Positions 23,689 to 32,316 are shown, numbered from the stretch's first letter. The stretch: DNA of 33,382 bases from CAYTUI01 sp964441335 (GCA_964441335.1 CAYTUI010000014.1:1-33382); one strand, 5' to 3'. Translations and numbers: made by a program. The notes: a model not told the origin generated them from the letters alone.

Positions 23689-24987
23689 TTAATCTAAATC
23701 CTTCTTTAAAAGTTTAGGTATATAATCCACCAGTTTTTTAAAGTCTACTACTTCCTGAATACCGTTTTCCATGTCACGAATTAGTACAGTATCATCAACC
23801 ATTTCTTTTTGACCAATCATCAAAGTATATTTAACAGCCAACTTATCAGCAATCTCCAATTGATCTTTCAAACTGTCCTTAGAAAAAGCTTCGGCCACTT
23901 TATAACCTTTAGCCAACAGACTTTCATAAAGACGCAAACTTTTCTTTCTGGCTTCCAAGCCCAATTGAGCGACAAACAAATCTGGCGACGCTGATTTCAA
24001 AACTTTAATATCATTACTCTTAAATCTAGTAATAGCCCTCTCAATACCGCAAGCAAAACCCACTGCCGGTGTCGGTCGTCCGCCCAGCTCTTTAGCCAAA
24101 TCATCATAGCGACCGCCACCACCCAAAGCGTCCTGTTGACCATCGCGACCGGTTTCCATAATTTCCCAGGCAGTTTTGGTATAGTAATCCAAACCTCTGA
24201 CTATTCTGGGATTCAAATTATAACTAACTTCCAGCTCATCCAAATATTCCAAAACCATCACAAAGTGGTTTTTACAGTCATCACAAAGATGATCAACAGT
24301 ATGTGGTACTTCAGACAAAGCGTCTTGAGTCTGCTTATCTTTGGAGTCTAAAATTCTTAAAGGATTTTTAGCCAACCGCTTTTTATCTTCTTCGCCTAAA
24401 TCTTTACGGACTTTTTTCAAATAGTTAGTCAGCTCTCTTAAATATTTTGGTCGACATTCGGCACAACCAATACTATTAATCTCAATCTGCACATTCATAT
24501 TCAACTCAACGTAAAACTTATAACTCATAGCGACCAATCTGGCGTCCACAATGGGATTATTATCTCCCAAAACCTCAAAGCCAAACTGCCAAAACTGTCT
24601 TTGTCTGCCGGCCTGTGGTCGATCATGACGAAACATTGGGCCAAAATAGAATAATTTAACCGGTTGCGGTAAGGCTAACATCCCATGTTCAATATATGCT
24701 CTAACTATAGAGGCGGTATTTTCGGGTCGCAGAGCTACTTTATCATTACCGGGGTCAACAAAAACATACATTTCTTTGGAAACAATATCAGTATCGGTGC
24801 CGACTGATCTGGTAAATAAACTGGCGGCCTCCAAAACCGGCGTTTCAATTCTCTTGAAACCATAGTCCTCGGCAAATTGATAAACCCTCTGATAAACAAA
24901 ATCCCAGTATCTTTGTTCGCTGGGTAAAATGTCTTTCATGCCTCGGAGTGAGGCGTAGGCTTTTTTGGCCTTATCTTTCTTAGTCAT
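23689..24987 (-). CDS. hisS: Histidyl-tRNA synthetase
   Basis: The 432-aa class II synthetase charges tRNA-His. Motif 1 lies around residues 45-65 (RIETPVLEAASLFTRSVGTDTD). Motif 2 is FRHDRPQAGRQRQFWQFGFEV (119-139, cited in parts). The histidine-specific motif RGLDYYT is at 264-270 and motif 3 LGGGGRYDDL is at 288-297. The last 90 residues form the anticodon-binding domain. A CAEC (175-178) and CDDC (235-238) pair in the insertion could bind Zn, as in some bacterial HisRS. It follows lepB by 17 bases. Confidence 0.97.
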   Translation of the reverse strand: MTKKDKAKKAYASLRGMKDILPSEQRYWDFVYQRVYQFAEDYGFKRIETPVLEAASLFTRSVGTDTDIVSKEMYVFVDPGNDKVALRPENTASIVRAYIEHGMLALPQPVKLFYFGPMFRHDRPQAGRQRQFWQFGFEVLGDNNPIVDARLVAMSYKFYVELNMNVQIEINSIGCAECRPKYLRELTNYLKKVRKDLGEEDKKRLAKNPLRILDSKDKQTQDALSEVPHTVDHLCDDCKNHFVMVLEYLDELEVSYNLNPRIVRGLDYYTKTAWEIMETGRDGQQDALGGGGRYDDLAKELGGRPTPAVGFACGIERAITRFKSNDIKVLKSASPDLFVAQLGLEARKKSLRLYESLLAKGYKVAEAFSKDSLKDQLEIADKLAVKYTLMIGQKEMVDDTVLIRDMENGIQEVVDFKKLVDYIPKLLKKDLD

Positions 24988-25004
24988 AACAATTATCTAA
25001 TACT

Positions 25005-25604
25005 TTAATATTGAGGCGCCGTAAAAAAACTAAAACGATCAAACGGCCAAGTTCTAAACCAAACCTTGCCGACAATATAACTGCGGTCCACCGGTCCGAA
25101 AATACGCGAGTCCAGACTGTTGGCCCGATTATCTCCCATCAGAAAATATTGATCCTCGGTTAAGGTTACCTCCGGCAAACTGCTGTCAGCCAGACGCATC
25201 TTATCCAAATATCCTTCAGCCAGTCTATTACCGTTAACATAAACCGTGCCGTCATTAATTTCAATCTTGTCGCCCGGTAAACCTACAACTCTTTTAATAA
25301 AAAACTGGCGCGGATCTTTCTGGTAGCGAAAAACTACCACATCACCTCTGGTCGGTTCAGTAAAACGATAACTCAACTCATCAACAATCAAATACTCGTT
25401 AGATTCAAAGGTCGGCTCCATAGAAGCGCCTTCAACAATAAAAGGCTGAATCAGAAAGTAACGAATCGGTAAAATGATGGCCATGGAAATCAAAATGACC
25501 TTGATAGTTTCAAACATTAAGACGCCAAATCTTTTGACGGCCGAACTAATCGGGTCATGATCTGATTTCTTGAAAATTTTTTGCGGAAATAAATCTTTAT
25601 CCAT
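25005..25604 (-). CDS. lepB: Signal peptidase I
   Basis: The 199-aa serine protease removes signal peptides on the outer face of the membrane. One membrane segment spans about residues 30-52. The catalytic Ser61 is in GASMEPTF, and the general base Lys104 is in FIKRVVGLPGD. Box E is GDNRANSLDSR (about 157-167). The size is typical of the one-anchor Gram-positive type. It is a plausible processing enzyme for the signal segments of the pilin-like proteins in this window. A good promoter lies about 35 bases upstream, with hisS downstream. Confidence 0.96.
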   Translation of the reverse strand: MDKDLFPQKIFKKSDHDPISSAVKRFGVLMFETIKVILISMAIILPIRYFLIQPFIVEGASMEPTFESNEYLIVDELSYRFTEPTRGDVVVFRYQKDPRQFFIKRVVGLPGDKIEINDGTVYVNGNRLAEGYLDKMRLADSSLPEVTLTEDQYFLMGDNRANSLDSRIFGPVDRSYIVGKVWFRTWPFDRFSFFTAPQY

Positions 25605-25636
25605 AAAAAATGCTAAAAATGCTCAATAATAGGAAC

Positions 25637-25665
25637 AGTATACCATCAAAATCGCTATTTAGCAA
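25637..25665 (-). promoter_or_regulatory. Promoter of lepB-hisS with extended -10
   Basis: On the minus strand TTGCTA (25660-25665) and TATACT (25637-25642) are 17 bases apart, and a TG one base before the -10 makes it an extended -10 type. Confidence 0.65.
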
Positions 25666-25688
25666 ATACCGCTGACTAATAGCCTTAG

Positions 25689-25757
25689 AGCTGTTAGCTT
25701 ATAGCTTTTAGATGATGGCCAAATGTTTTTTCTTCTATAAGCTATAAGCTAACAGCT
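25689..25757. repeat. Inverted repeat between lepB and the LCP gene
   Basis: AGCTGTTAGCTTATAGC (25689-25705) and its exact 17-base reverse complement (25741-25757) flank a 35-base spacer between two divergent promoters. Related words (AGCTATAA) occur at 28925-28940. It could be an intergenic repeat or a shared terminator-like structure. Confidence 0.6.
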
Positions 25758-25776
25758 AAAAGCTATCTCCACGGAA

Positions 25777-25805
25777 TTGACGCCAATAAGTTTTTTAATT
25801 ATACT
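25777..25805 (+). promoter_or_regulatory. Promoter of the LCP-family gene
   Basis: TTGACG (25777-25782) and TATACT (25800-25805) are 17 bases apart on the plus strand, about 36 bases before the chosen ATG. Confidence 0.7.
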
Positions 25806-25841
25806 AGACCCACTTAGAAAGTGACGAGACAGGAAATCTCA

Positions 25842-27401
25842 ATGGATAACTGGAAACATACTTCATTTAATCAAAAACCGCTAAATAGCTTACCCAGCGA
25901 GCAGGTCAGACCATCACAAACTCCGATCAGACCGACAATTAGCACCAAAAGACGCAGGCCGAAAACTCCCCTGCTGTCTTGTTTATTAATCATCGCTATC
26001 GGTCTGATTTGGATTGCCACCGGCGTTCTTAGCTCCTCAACCAATTCCTTTTTTTCAGGCATCAGAAATGGTTTTGTGGTCAGACAAATAACTCATCTAT
26101 TTGATAGTCAGGCCAATAAGTTACGGGGCGAAGATCAGGACAGAATCAACCTCCTGCTTCTGGGAATGGGTGGCCCAGGTCATGAGGGTCCATATTTATC
26201 CGACACCATTATTTTAGCCAGTGTAAAACCCAGTACCGGCGAGGTGGCCATGATCTCCATACCTAGAGATTTAATTGTTCCTTTTGGCGACGGCACTTAC
26301 CGCAAAGTCAACAGTGTCTATGCTCTAAATGTTGGTCAGGGCGTAGACTATGCCTTTACCAAGATTAAGGACATAATCGGTAAAAGTTTTGGCCAAGAAA
26401 TTCATTACATGGCCACTGTGGATTTTAAAGGTTTTGTGGAAATTATTGATAAAGTCGGCGGCGTCACCGTGGACGTTGAAAAATCTTTTACTGATAATCA
26501 ATTCCCGACGGCTGACTATAAGACCTCATCCGTCTCTTTTGAACAGGGGATTCAAAAAATGGACGGGTTAACCGCCCTGCGCTATGCTCGCTCCCGGCAC
26601 GGCAATAATGGTGAGGGTTCGGATTTCGCTAGAAGCAAAAGACAGCAAAAAATTATGACCGCTCTAAAAGATAAAATTACATCTTTCAATACTTTGATCA
26701 ATCCCATAAAAATTACCAGTCTGTTTAATCTCTTAACCGAGTATACCCATACTGATTTAGAACCGTGGGAAGCAGTAAAGCTGGCCAGACTGGTTAAAGA
26801 CCTAGACACCAGTAAAATCTACACCCAAACCTTGGATGACGCGCCCGGAGGTTATTTAAGTGGCGGTATCTCCAGCTTGGATGGAGCTTATATTTTACAA
26901 CCTCGCACCGGTAACTACGCCGAATTACAGCAAATGATGCTTAATCTTTTTAAACACAACGACATACAGACCGAGAGTAGCTTCATTGTCCTAGAAAATG
27001 GCACGCCTACGGCTGGTCTAGCTTTACAGCAGGTAAATGAAATCAATAAATACGGTATCAGCATTGACCGTTACGGTAATGCCGATAAACAGGATTACCA
27101 AAATACTATTATCTACGATTACACCAAAGGAAAAAAACCGGAAACCAGAAAAATCCTGGAGGATTATTTTAAAACCAAAGTCAAAGAAAATCCACCGCTG
27201 GAACTTCTAAATTACACCGTGGCCAAGGAGTGGAATATTACCGACGACCAAGGCAATCTTAAAAATATTGATTTCTTAATACTTATTGGCACTGACGCCG
27301 CGCAATTAACGGCTAATAAACCAATTATTGAAACTGTTAATTTGCTGGCCAGCACTACTACTAGCACTCTGGAAATTCTAGAACCAGAGCCTCAACAATA
27401 A
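25842..27401 (+). CDS. LytR-CpsA-Psr (LCP) family cell-wall glycopolymer transferase
   Basis: The 519-aa protein has a short cytoplasmic tail, one membrane segment (about residues 43-63), the LCP catalytic domain (about 85-250) and a C-terminal LytR_C-type domain (about 375-505). LCP hallmarks are SDTIILASVKP, ISIPRDLIVPF, the IDKVGGVTVDV strand and the ALRYARSRH...FARSKRQQK arginine-rich stretch that binds polyprenyl pyrophosphate. Members transfer glycopolymers from lipid carriers to peptidoglycan. The ATG at 25842 is preferred over the in-frame GTG at 25821 because AGGA stands 8 bases upstream of it. Der follows on the same strand. Confidence 0.9.
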   Translation: MDNWKHTSFNQKPLNSLPSEQVRPSQTPIRPTISTKRRRPKTPLLSCLLIIAIGLIWIATGVLSSSTNSFFSGIRNGFVVRQITHLFDSQANKLRGEDQDRINLLLLGMGGPGHEGPYLSDTIILASVKPSTGEVAMISIPRDLIVPFGDGTYRKVNSVYALNVGQGVDYAFTKIKDIIGKSFGQEIHYMATVDFKGFVEIIDKVGGVTVDVEKSFTDNQFPTADYKTSSVSFEQGIQKMDGLTALRYARSRHGNNGEGSDFARSKRQQKIMTALKDKITSFNTLINPIKITSLFNLLTEYTHTDLEPWEAVKLARLVKDLDTSKIYTQTLDDAPGGYLSGGISSLDGAYILQPRTGNYAELQQMMLNLFKHNDIQTESSFIVLENGTPTAGLALQQVNEINKYGISIDRYGNADKQDYQNTIIYDYTKGKKPETRKILEDYFKTKVKENPPLELLNYTVAKEWNITDDQGNLKNIDFLILIGTDAAQLTANKPIIETVNLLASTTTSTLEILEPEPQQ

Positions 27402-27409
27402 GACATTCC

Positions 27410-27433
27410 GTCAGGTAGCCCGTCGGCCTGACA
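27410..27433 (+). repeat. Small inverted repeat before der
   Basis: GTCAGG and CCTGAC are inverted arms around a 12-base loop in the 49-base gap between the LCP gene and der. No T tract follows, so it is not a standard terminator. Confidence 0.4.
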
Positions 27434-27450
27434 AATGCTACAATAAACCT

Positions 27451-28773
27451 ATGAAGAATCTGCCGAAAGTCATCCTTATTGGGCGAGCCAATGTGGGGAA
27501 ATCAACACTTTTTAATCGCCTAACCGAAACAACACAAAGGGCGATTGTTTCAGATATCCCGGGCACTACCAGAGACCGCAAAGAAGCAATTGTGGAATGG
27601 CGAGGTAAACAGTTTTGTCTAGTGGACAGTGGCGGTTTGAATATCAAATCCGAAGATCCCATGGAACAGCACATTTTAAAACAGGCTCTGGTCGGTCTAA
27701 AACAGTCCGATTTTATTCTGATGATTGTTGATACTAAACATGGCCTATCTCCTATTGATGTTGAATTGGCCAACTGGCTGAAAAAAAGTAAAAAGCAAGT
27801 TATCCTGATTGCCAATAAAGCCGACTCCAAAACCCTTAGAGATATGGTTCACGATTTTAATCAGCTGGGCTTGGGCGAACCCTGGCCGGTGTCAGCGGCC
27901 AACGGTACCGGCACCGGTGACCTGATGGACTTTTTGATTGAAAAAACCGGCGCCCGACCGCAGAAAGAACTACCGACAATTCGTGTCGCCATTATCGGTA
28001 AGCCTAATGTCGGAAAATCTTCTTTAATTAATTCCCTGCTTAATGAAGATCGTACTATTGTTCACGACCAACCACATACTACCCGTGACTCCCAGGACAT
28101 CCTACTAACTTACGCGGGTCGCTCCATTACCTTAGTAGACACTGCCGGAATCAGAAGACGATCCAATCGGGCTGACGTCTTTGAAAAAATTAGCGTCGCC
28201 CAGTCAACCGAGAATATCCACCAAGCAGACGTGGTAGTCCTGATGACCGAAGTTCATAAAAGATTAACCTTTCAAGATAAACACATTGCCGACGAAGTAA
28301 TTAACTCCGGTGCGTCAGTTATTATGGTCGGCAACAAATGGGATCTGCTGGAAGAAAAAACCGCCCAGACTCGCTGGGAAATTACCGATTATTATCAGCG
28401 TTTTTTCCCTTGGCTGACCTGGGCGCCTTTGCTTTTCATGTCGGCCCGCGAACGAAATAAAACTACCCAGCTACTGAAACTAATAACTGAAGTTTACGAG
28501 GAACGCCACCGCTTTATTGATGATGGAGCCTTGGAAAAATTTCTTAAGGATATTCTGAAAAAACATAAACCTTCGCGCGGTAAGGGCACAAATCATCCCT
28601 ACATCTACCAATTAAAGCAGTTGGAGGCTAATCCGCCACGTTTCATTTTGAAAATAAATTTCAAAGGCGATTTGCATGCCTCTTATCCCCGCTTTATTGA
28701 AAATCAGTTGCGCTTCAAATTCGGTTTTATTGGAACTCCGATTAAAATGATCATTGAGAAGGTGAAGATTTAG
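27451..28773 (+). CDS. der: Ribosome-assembly GTPase Der (EngA)
   Basis: The 440-aa protein has the two tandem GTPase domains unique to Der, which acts in 50S subunit maturation. Domain 1: G1 GRANVGKS (11-18), G2 PGTTRD (37-42), G3 DSGG (59-62), G4 NKAD (122-125). Domain 2: G1 GKPNVGKS (183-190), DTAGIRRR and NKWD near 298. The C-terminal KH-like domain (about 355-440) contacts rRNA. Domain 1 has DSGG where DTGG is usual. TACAAT (27439-27444) lies only 6 bases before the ATG and no Shine-Dalgarno is visible. Confidence 0.97.
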   Translation: MKNLPKVILIGRANVGKSTLFNRLTETTQRAIVSDIPGTTRDRKEAIVEWRGKQFCLVDSGGLNIKSEDPMEQHILKQALVGLKQSDFILMIVDTKHGLSPIDVELANWLKKSKKQVILIANKADSKTLRDMVHDFNQLGLGEPWPVSAANGTGTGDLMDFLIEKTGARPQKELPTIRVAIIGKPNVGKSSLINSLLNEDRTIVHDQPHTTRDSQDILLTYAGRSITLVDTAGIRRRSNRADVFEKISVAQSTENIHQADVVVLMTEVHKRLTFQDKHIADEVINSGASVIMVGNKWDLLEEKTAQTRWEITDYYQRFFPWLTWAPLLFMSARERNKTTQLLKLITEVYEERHRFIDDGALEKFLKDILKKHKPSRGKGTNHPYIYQLKQLEANPPRFILKINFKGDLHASYPRFIENQLRFKFGFIGTPIKMIIEKVKI

Positions 28774-28956
28774 ATAGACCGAAGAACTAAAGAACGTAAG
28801 AACGGAAGAACCAAAGAACCGCTGAAATCAAGAACCTAATACCTTCGGCCAAAGGCCGATCGCCCTCTGGGCGAAACTACCTAACACCTCACACCTAGAA
28901 ACCAAAGAACTTAAGAACAGAATAACTATAAGCTATAACTAAAATCTCACAACAAT
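28774..28956. repeat. Repeat-rich gap between der and pth
   Basis: The left part (28777-28836) has about seven near-copies of an A-A-G-A-A-C word spaced 8-10 bases apart. The middle has two back-to-back hairpins: TCGGCC/GGCCGA with AAA loop (28845-28859) and TCGCCC/GGGCGA with TCT loop (28860-28874). The right part repeats the AAGAAC and AGCTATAA words. No gene is visible. Confidence 0.65.
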
Positions 28957-29514
28957 ATGTACTTAATTATCGGTTTGGGAAATCCGGGCAAACAATACGA
29001 ACGGACCCGTCACAACTTCGGACGACTGGTTTTATTGTCGCTGGCCGATGATCTTGGCGAGCAATGGCACAAACATGAAAAATTAGCCAAGGCAACAAAG
29101 ACCGAGTTGGCTGATCAGGAAGTTGTCTTGGCACTGCCGGAAACTTTTATGAACGATTCTGGACAAGCAGTTAAAGCTTTGGCAAAATTTTATAAAATCC
29201 CCACAGACAACATCATTGTGATTTATGATGATATTGATTTAAATATGGGGCGGCTGAAAATATCCATTAATTCTTCCAGCGGCGGCCATCAAGGCATACA
29301 GTCCATCATTGATCAACTGGGCGTGTCTAACTTTCTGCGCATCAGACTGGGCATTGGACCGCAAAAAGGACCATCGGAAAAATACGTGCTGGCAAAATTT
29401 AATCTGGCGCAAATGCGTCAACTGCCGGACATTAGTCAGCGTTCAAAACAAGCTCTAACTACATTACTGACAAAAGGATTGGAAAAAACCGCCAGTGAGT
29501 TTAACGCCAATTAA
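28957..29514 (+). CDS. pth: Peptidyl-tRNA hydrolase
   Basis: The 185-aa enzyme frees tRNA from peptidyl-tRNA dropped by ribosomes. IIGLGNPGKQY (4-14, Asn9), TRHNFG with catalytic His19, FMNDSGQAV (Asn66) and YDDIDL (Asp92) are present in the normal order. In the SSGGHQGIQSII segment the usual Asn of GHNG is Gln112, a conservative change at a substrate-binding position. The length is normal. It is followed by mscL after 27 bases. Confidence 0.95.
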   Translation: MYLIIGLGNPGKQYERTRHNFGRLVLLSLADDLGEQWHKHEKLAKATKTELADQEVVLALPETFMNDSGQAVKALAKFYKIPTDNIIVIYDDIDLNMGRLKISINSSSGGHQGIQSIIDQLGVSNFLRIRLGIGPQKGPSEKYVLAKFNLAQMRQLPDISQRSKQALTTLLTKGLEKTASEFNAN

Positions 29515-29541
29515 AATATTTATCTAACATAACCCATCACT

Positions 29542-29940
29542 ATGCTAAAAGAATTCAAAGAGTTCGCCATCAAAGGCAACATGATAGACATGGCCGTCGG
29601 TATAATCATCGGTGCCAGCTTCGGCAAAATAGTCACTTCCCTAGTCAACGATATCATCATGCCTCCCCTAGGATTACTCCTTGGTGGCGTCAATTTTAGC
29701 GACAAGACCATTATTCTGAAAGCGACTGACGGCGATAGCCCGGCCGTCAGTCTCAATTACGGAATTTTAATCAATAACATCATTGATTTTTTAATCGTTG
29801 CTCTAGCGATCTTCTTTGTCATCCGCTGGCTTAATAGACTAAAGAGGAAGCCACCAGAAGAACCGGTCACTCCCCCGACACCGACCAAGGAAGAACTGTT
29901 GCTGACGGAGATTAGAGATCTACTCAAAAACAAATCCTAA
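29542..29940 (+). CDS. mscL: Large-conductance mechanosensitive channel MscL
   Basis: The 132-aa protein has the MscL layout. The N-terminal amphipathic helix is MLKEFKEFAIKGNMIDMAVG. TM1 (about 14-45) has the small-residue pattern AVGIIIGASFGKIVTSLVND. The periplasmic loop is about 46-70 and TM2 is about 73-97. The C-terminal helix (TPTKEELLLTEIRDLLK) forms the cytoplasmic bundle. It acts as an osmotic emergency valve. Confidence 0.96.
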   Translation: MLKEFKEFAIKGNMIDMAVGIIIGASFGKIVTSLVNDIIMPPLGLLLGGVNFSDKTIILKATDGDSPAVSLNYGILINNIIDFLIVALAIFFVIRWLNRLKRKPPEEPVTPPTPTKEELLLTEIRDLLKNKS

Positions 29941-30044
29941 ATCCGAAATCCTAAACAATATTGAAATTCTAATGTTTAAAATTTTTAAACTTTTGATATT
30001 AGGATTTGTTTAGGATTTAGAGTTTAGGATTTAGAGTTTCAATT
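29941..30044. repeat. AT-rich inverted and direct repeats next to the assembly gap
   Basis: AAATCCTAAACAA (29946-29958) and its exact reverse complement (30006-30018) form 13-bp arms. A 14-base unit (TTTAGGATTTAGAG) is repeated in tandem at 30009-30022 and 30023-30036. Such repeats probably broke the assembly at the adjacent N run. The inverted arms could also end mscL transcription. Confidence 0.65.
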
Positions 30045-30054
30045 NNNNNNNNNN
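30045..30054. other. Assembly gap (10 N)
   Basis: Ten undetermined bases mark a scaffold join of unknown real length. Gene order across it should be treated as provisional. Confidence 0.99.
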
Positions 30055-30084
30055 TTCCTAAAGGCAATTACTCGCCGTGGCAAT

Positions 30085-30124
30085 AAAAAAGAGCGCCCTC
30101 GTCACTGTAAATGACGGGGGCGCT
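30085..30124 (-). terminator. Terminator of the NlpC/P60 gene
   Basis: On the minus strand AGCGCCCCCGTCA pairs with TGACGAGGGCGCT (13 positions, one C-A mismatch) around a 7-base loop and is followed by C and six T. It directly follows the stop codon of the NlpC/P60 gene. Confidence 0.85.
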
Positions 30125-30724
30125 TTAGAGATGCTGACGGACAATCCACAGCAGATCATCCTGTGTTTCCACGGCGCGGAGCCGTGGTGTTTTCAGGACA
30201 ACGAAGTCCTCGGGCGGAGGCAGAATGCGCCTGATACCCCGAAAACCGTCCACTTTCTGGAAAGCCCGCAGAGGTGTGGCGACCACACAGCGCTTCTGAC
30301 TTGCGGCGTGAATCACCAGTTGTTCAGCGGTCAGAAGACCCACATGCCCTATACTTTCATCGGGTTTCTCCGGCAGATAGTAAGACCTATGACCGGACGT
30401 GAAAACCAGATCGCCGGCCCTGGCCTGTTCAGGTTCAACCGGTTGACCAGACAGCCACTGCTGAATGGCGCGACGCGGCAGCCAGACTCCTATCCGTCCG
30501 TACAGCCACTTGATCAGACTGGAGCAATCAACAGTCTCCGGCGCCTGATTAGGATGAACGCCGCGGTGATATATTGATCGACCAATCCGATTATAAGCCA
30601 AACGCTCCAGCGAAACGTTCAACTGGCAAAAACCCAGACGATACAAAGCTCGCAGTGCCTGCTGACGATCCTCAAACAATGAGAGATCGCAGCCGCATCT
30701 GGAGCCGACAGCTCGCAGTATCAC
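30125..30724 (-). CDS. NlpC/P60 family peptidase-like protein
   Basis: The 199-aa protein carries an NlpC/P60 cysteine peptidase core. The catalytic Cys67 is in VDCSSLIKWLY, GDLVF at 104-108 starts the central sheet, His127 is in IGHVGLL and a third polar residue His139 is in VIHAAS. Such enzymes cut gamma-D-Glu-diamino acid bonds of peptidoglycan. No signal peptide or membrane segment is visible, so export or a cytoplasmic role (peptide recycling) remains open. The GTG start at 30724 has a strong AAAGGAGGG 5 bases upstream. The gene is G+C-richer than most of the window and stands alone next to the assembly gap. Confidence 0.82.
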   Translation of the reverse strand: MILRAVGSRCGCDLSLFEDRQQALRALYRLGFCQLNVSLERLAYNRIGRSIYHRGVHPNQAPETVDCSSLIKWLYGRIGVWLPRRAIQQWLSGQPVEPEQARAGDLVFTSGHRSYYLPEKPDESIGHVGLLTAEQLVIHAASQKRCVVATPLRAFQKVDGFRGIRRILPPPEDFVVLKTPRLRAVETQDDLLWIVRQHL

Positions 30725-30917
30725 GATACCCTCCTTTAGCCAGCTCAGCTAGCCTTTGTTCAGGATCTAGTGTAAAGAGCGACGGAAACAGCCTACCATA
30801 GCTTGATAAAAAGTCAAAACTCAAATTTCAAATCTCAAACAAACTCTAAATCAATAAATGTTTAAATTTTTGAAATTAAATATTGGACATTGTTTGTTAT
30901 TTGTGATCTGGGATTTG

Positions 30918-31493
30918 TCATTTATCCCTAGATCTCCAACACTCCACCATATGATCATCAATCATGCCAACTGCCTGCATATGAGCATAAGTTACAGTTG
31001 GTCCGAAAAACCGAAAGCCTCTGGCTTTTAAATCCAGTGCTAACCTCTCTGCCTCCGGAATATATTTGGGATAATCCTTCAAGGTTTTGATCCGATGACG
31101 GATTATTTTATTCTTGGTAAAACTCCACATATAACGACTAAAGCTACCAAACTCTTTTTGAATCTGCAAAAAAACTTTAGCGTTATTAACCGCCGCTTCA
31201 ATTTTGGCGCGATTACGGATAATTTCAGGATTATTCAACAAGCGACGAATATCGGCAGCAGTGAATTTAGCCACTAACTTGGGATTGAAATTTTTAAAAA
31301 CCTTTTTATACCCGGCGCGCTTTTTTAAAATAATCGCCCAAGACAATCCGGCCTGCGCGCTTTCTAAAATTATAAACTCAAAAATCTTTTTGTCATCATG
31401 TACCGGCCTGCCCCATTCAGTATCGTGATACTTTTGGTAGTCGGGATTATTATCCGGTGCCCAGGCACAGCGCATTTTTTTATTGGTCTGCAT
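30918..31493 (-). CDS. tag: DNA-3-methyladenine glycosylase I
   Basis: The 191-aa enzyme removes 3-methyladenine from DNA in base-excision repair. Zinc-site residues are in the expected places: Cys9 (RCAWAP), His23 (YHDTEWG), and His181 and Cys185 (DDHMVECW). The HhH-like region contains the conserved FEFIILESAQAGLSW substrate-pocket segment. The length is typical. It lies 30 bases downstream of the nucleotidyltransferase-like gene on the same strand. Confidence 0.96.
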   Translation of the reverse strand: MQTNKKMRCAWAPDNNPDYQKYHDTEWGRPVHDDKKIFEFIILESAQAGLSWAIILKKRAGYKKVFKNFNPKLVAKFTAADIRRLLNNPEIIRNRAKIEAAVNNAKVFLQIQKEFGSFSRYMWSFTKNKIIRHRIKTLKDYPKYIPEAERLALDLKARGFRFFGPTVTYAHMQAVGMIDDHMVECWRSRDK

Positions 31494-31523
31494 ATTAATT
31501 ATTTTCTGCTAATTTCCAGCCAG

Positions 31524-32312
31524 CTAGTGATTGTTAATTAATTTATCCAAAAAATCTACCGCCTTCCAATCATATAAATTCTGCTGTGAAATCGGTACAA
31601 TAAAATCATCTCCCCACTTTTGATACTCTTTAAAAAAAACATGATTAAATAATTCACTATAATACTTCATTTTTTCAACTAATAAAGTACTCTTGGTATA
31701 AGCCTCAAAGGTAGAAAGAAACTTTAAATCGTTTTGTTCAAGATACTGAACAGCTGTTTTTTCTCCGCGCCAAGGAATGTTACGAAATGAAAAATAAGCC
31801 GTGATTAGCTCAATGACGCTATAAAGTAATCTTAATTCCAATGCCTGATGATAAATCTCTTTTGTTGCCTTAAAATATCTTGAATTAACCAAATAATTAT
31901 AATTTATTTTAATCCACAACTCCCTTTTTTCCTGATCTTCAACATTTTGCGTGGGCGAAACTATGTCCGATGACGTTTCAAGATCCGACAGTAAATTTTC
32001 TGGATCATATTCAATTTTTCCTTGGGCTAACCAGGTTAAAAACATTCCAGCAAAAGCATTTCCGGGTACTTCACTTCTGCCTTTTAACTGGAGTACAAAA
32101 TCTACATCAAAGAAGAAAATATCAGCTATACGGTTTTCAATTTTTGTATAGACTAATTTAATTTTCTCATCATTTTTATCCAAGACAATTACTAAATCTA
32201 TATCACTCCACGGCGTTAATCCCGTGGCAGTCGTGCCGGTAGAGAAAATACCCTTCACACGTGGTGATAGCTTTAGTTGTTCTAATAGATTTTTTAGTGA
32301 TGGATATTTCAT
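31524..32312 (-). CDS. Nucleotidyltransferase-fold (MNT-type) protein
   Basis: In this 262-aa protein, residues 20-75 form a pol-beta-type nucleotidyltransferase core: FSTGTTATGLTPWSDIDL, with GT where most have GS, metal-binding Asp37 and Asp39, and a third Asp at 70 or 72 (FFDVDF). The remaining about 180 residues are helical and may be a substrate-binding or HEPN-like half. The family includes aminoglycoside adenylyltransferases and MNT antitoxins; the substrate here is unknown. It starts 4 bases after the CYTH gene and is probably co-transcribed with it. Confidence 0.8.
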   Translation of the reverse strand: MKYPSLKNLLEQLKLSPRVKGIFSTGTTATGLTPWSDIDLVIVLDKNDEKIKLVYTKIENRIADIFFFDVDFVLQLKGRSEVPGNAFAGMFLTWLAQGKIEYDPENLLSDLETSSDIVSPTQNVEDQEKRELWIKINYNYLVNSRYFKATKEIYHQALELRLLYSVIELITAYFSFRNIPWRGEKTAVQYLEQNDLKFLSTFEAYTKSTLLVEKMKYYSELFNHVFFKEYQKWGDDFIVPISQQNLYDWKAVDFLDKLINNH

Positions 32313-32316
32313 AAAT

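Noticed and set aside
27438..27830. 130-aa minus-strand frame opposite der
   Set aside because: It is the antisense shadow of the first GTPase domain of Der, which has all G motifs.
30077..30577. 166-aa plus-strand frame after the gap
   Set aside because: It is antisense to the NlpC/P60 gene, which has catalytic motifs, a good ribosome site and a matching terminator.
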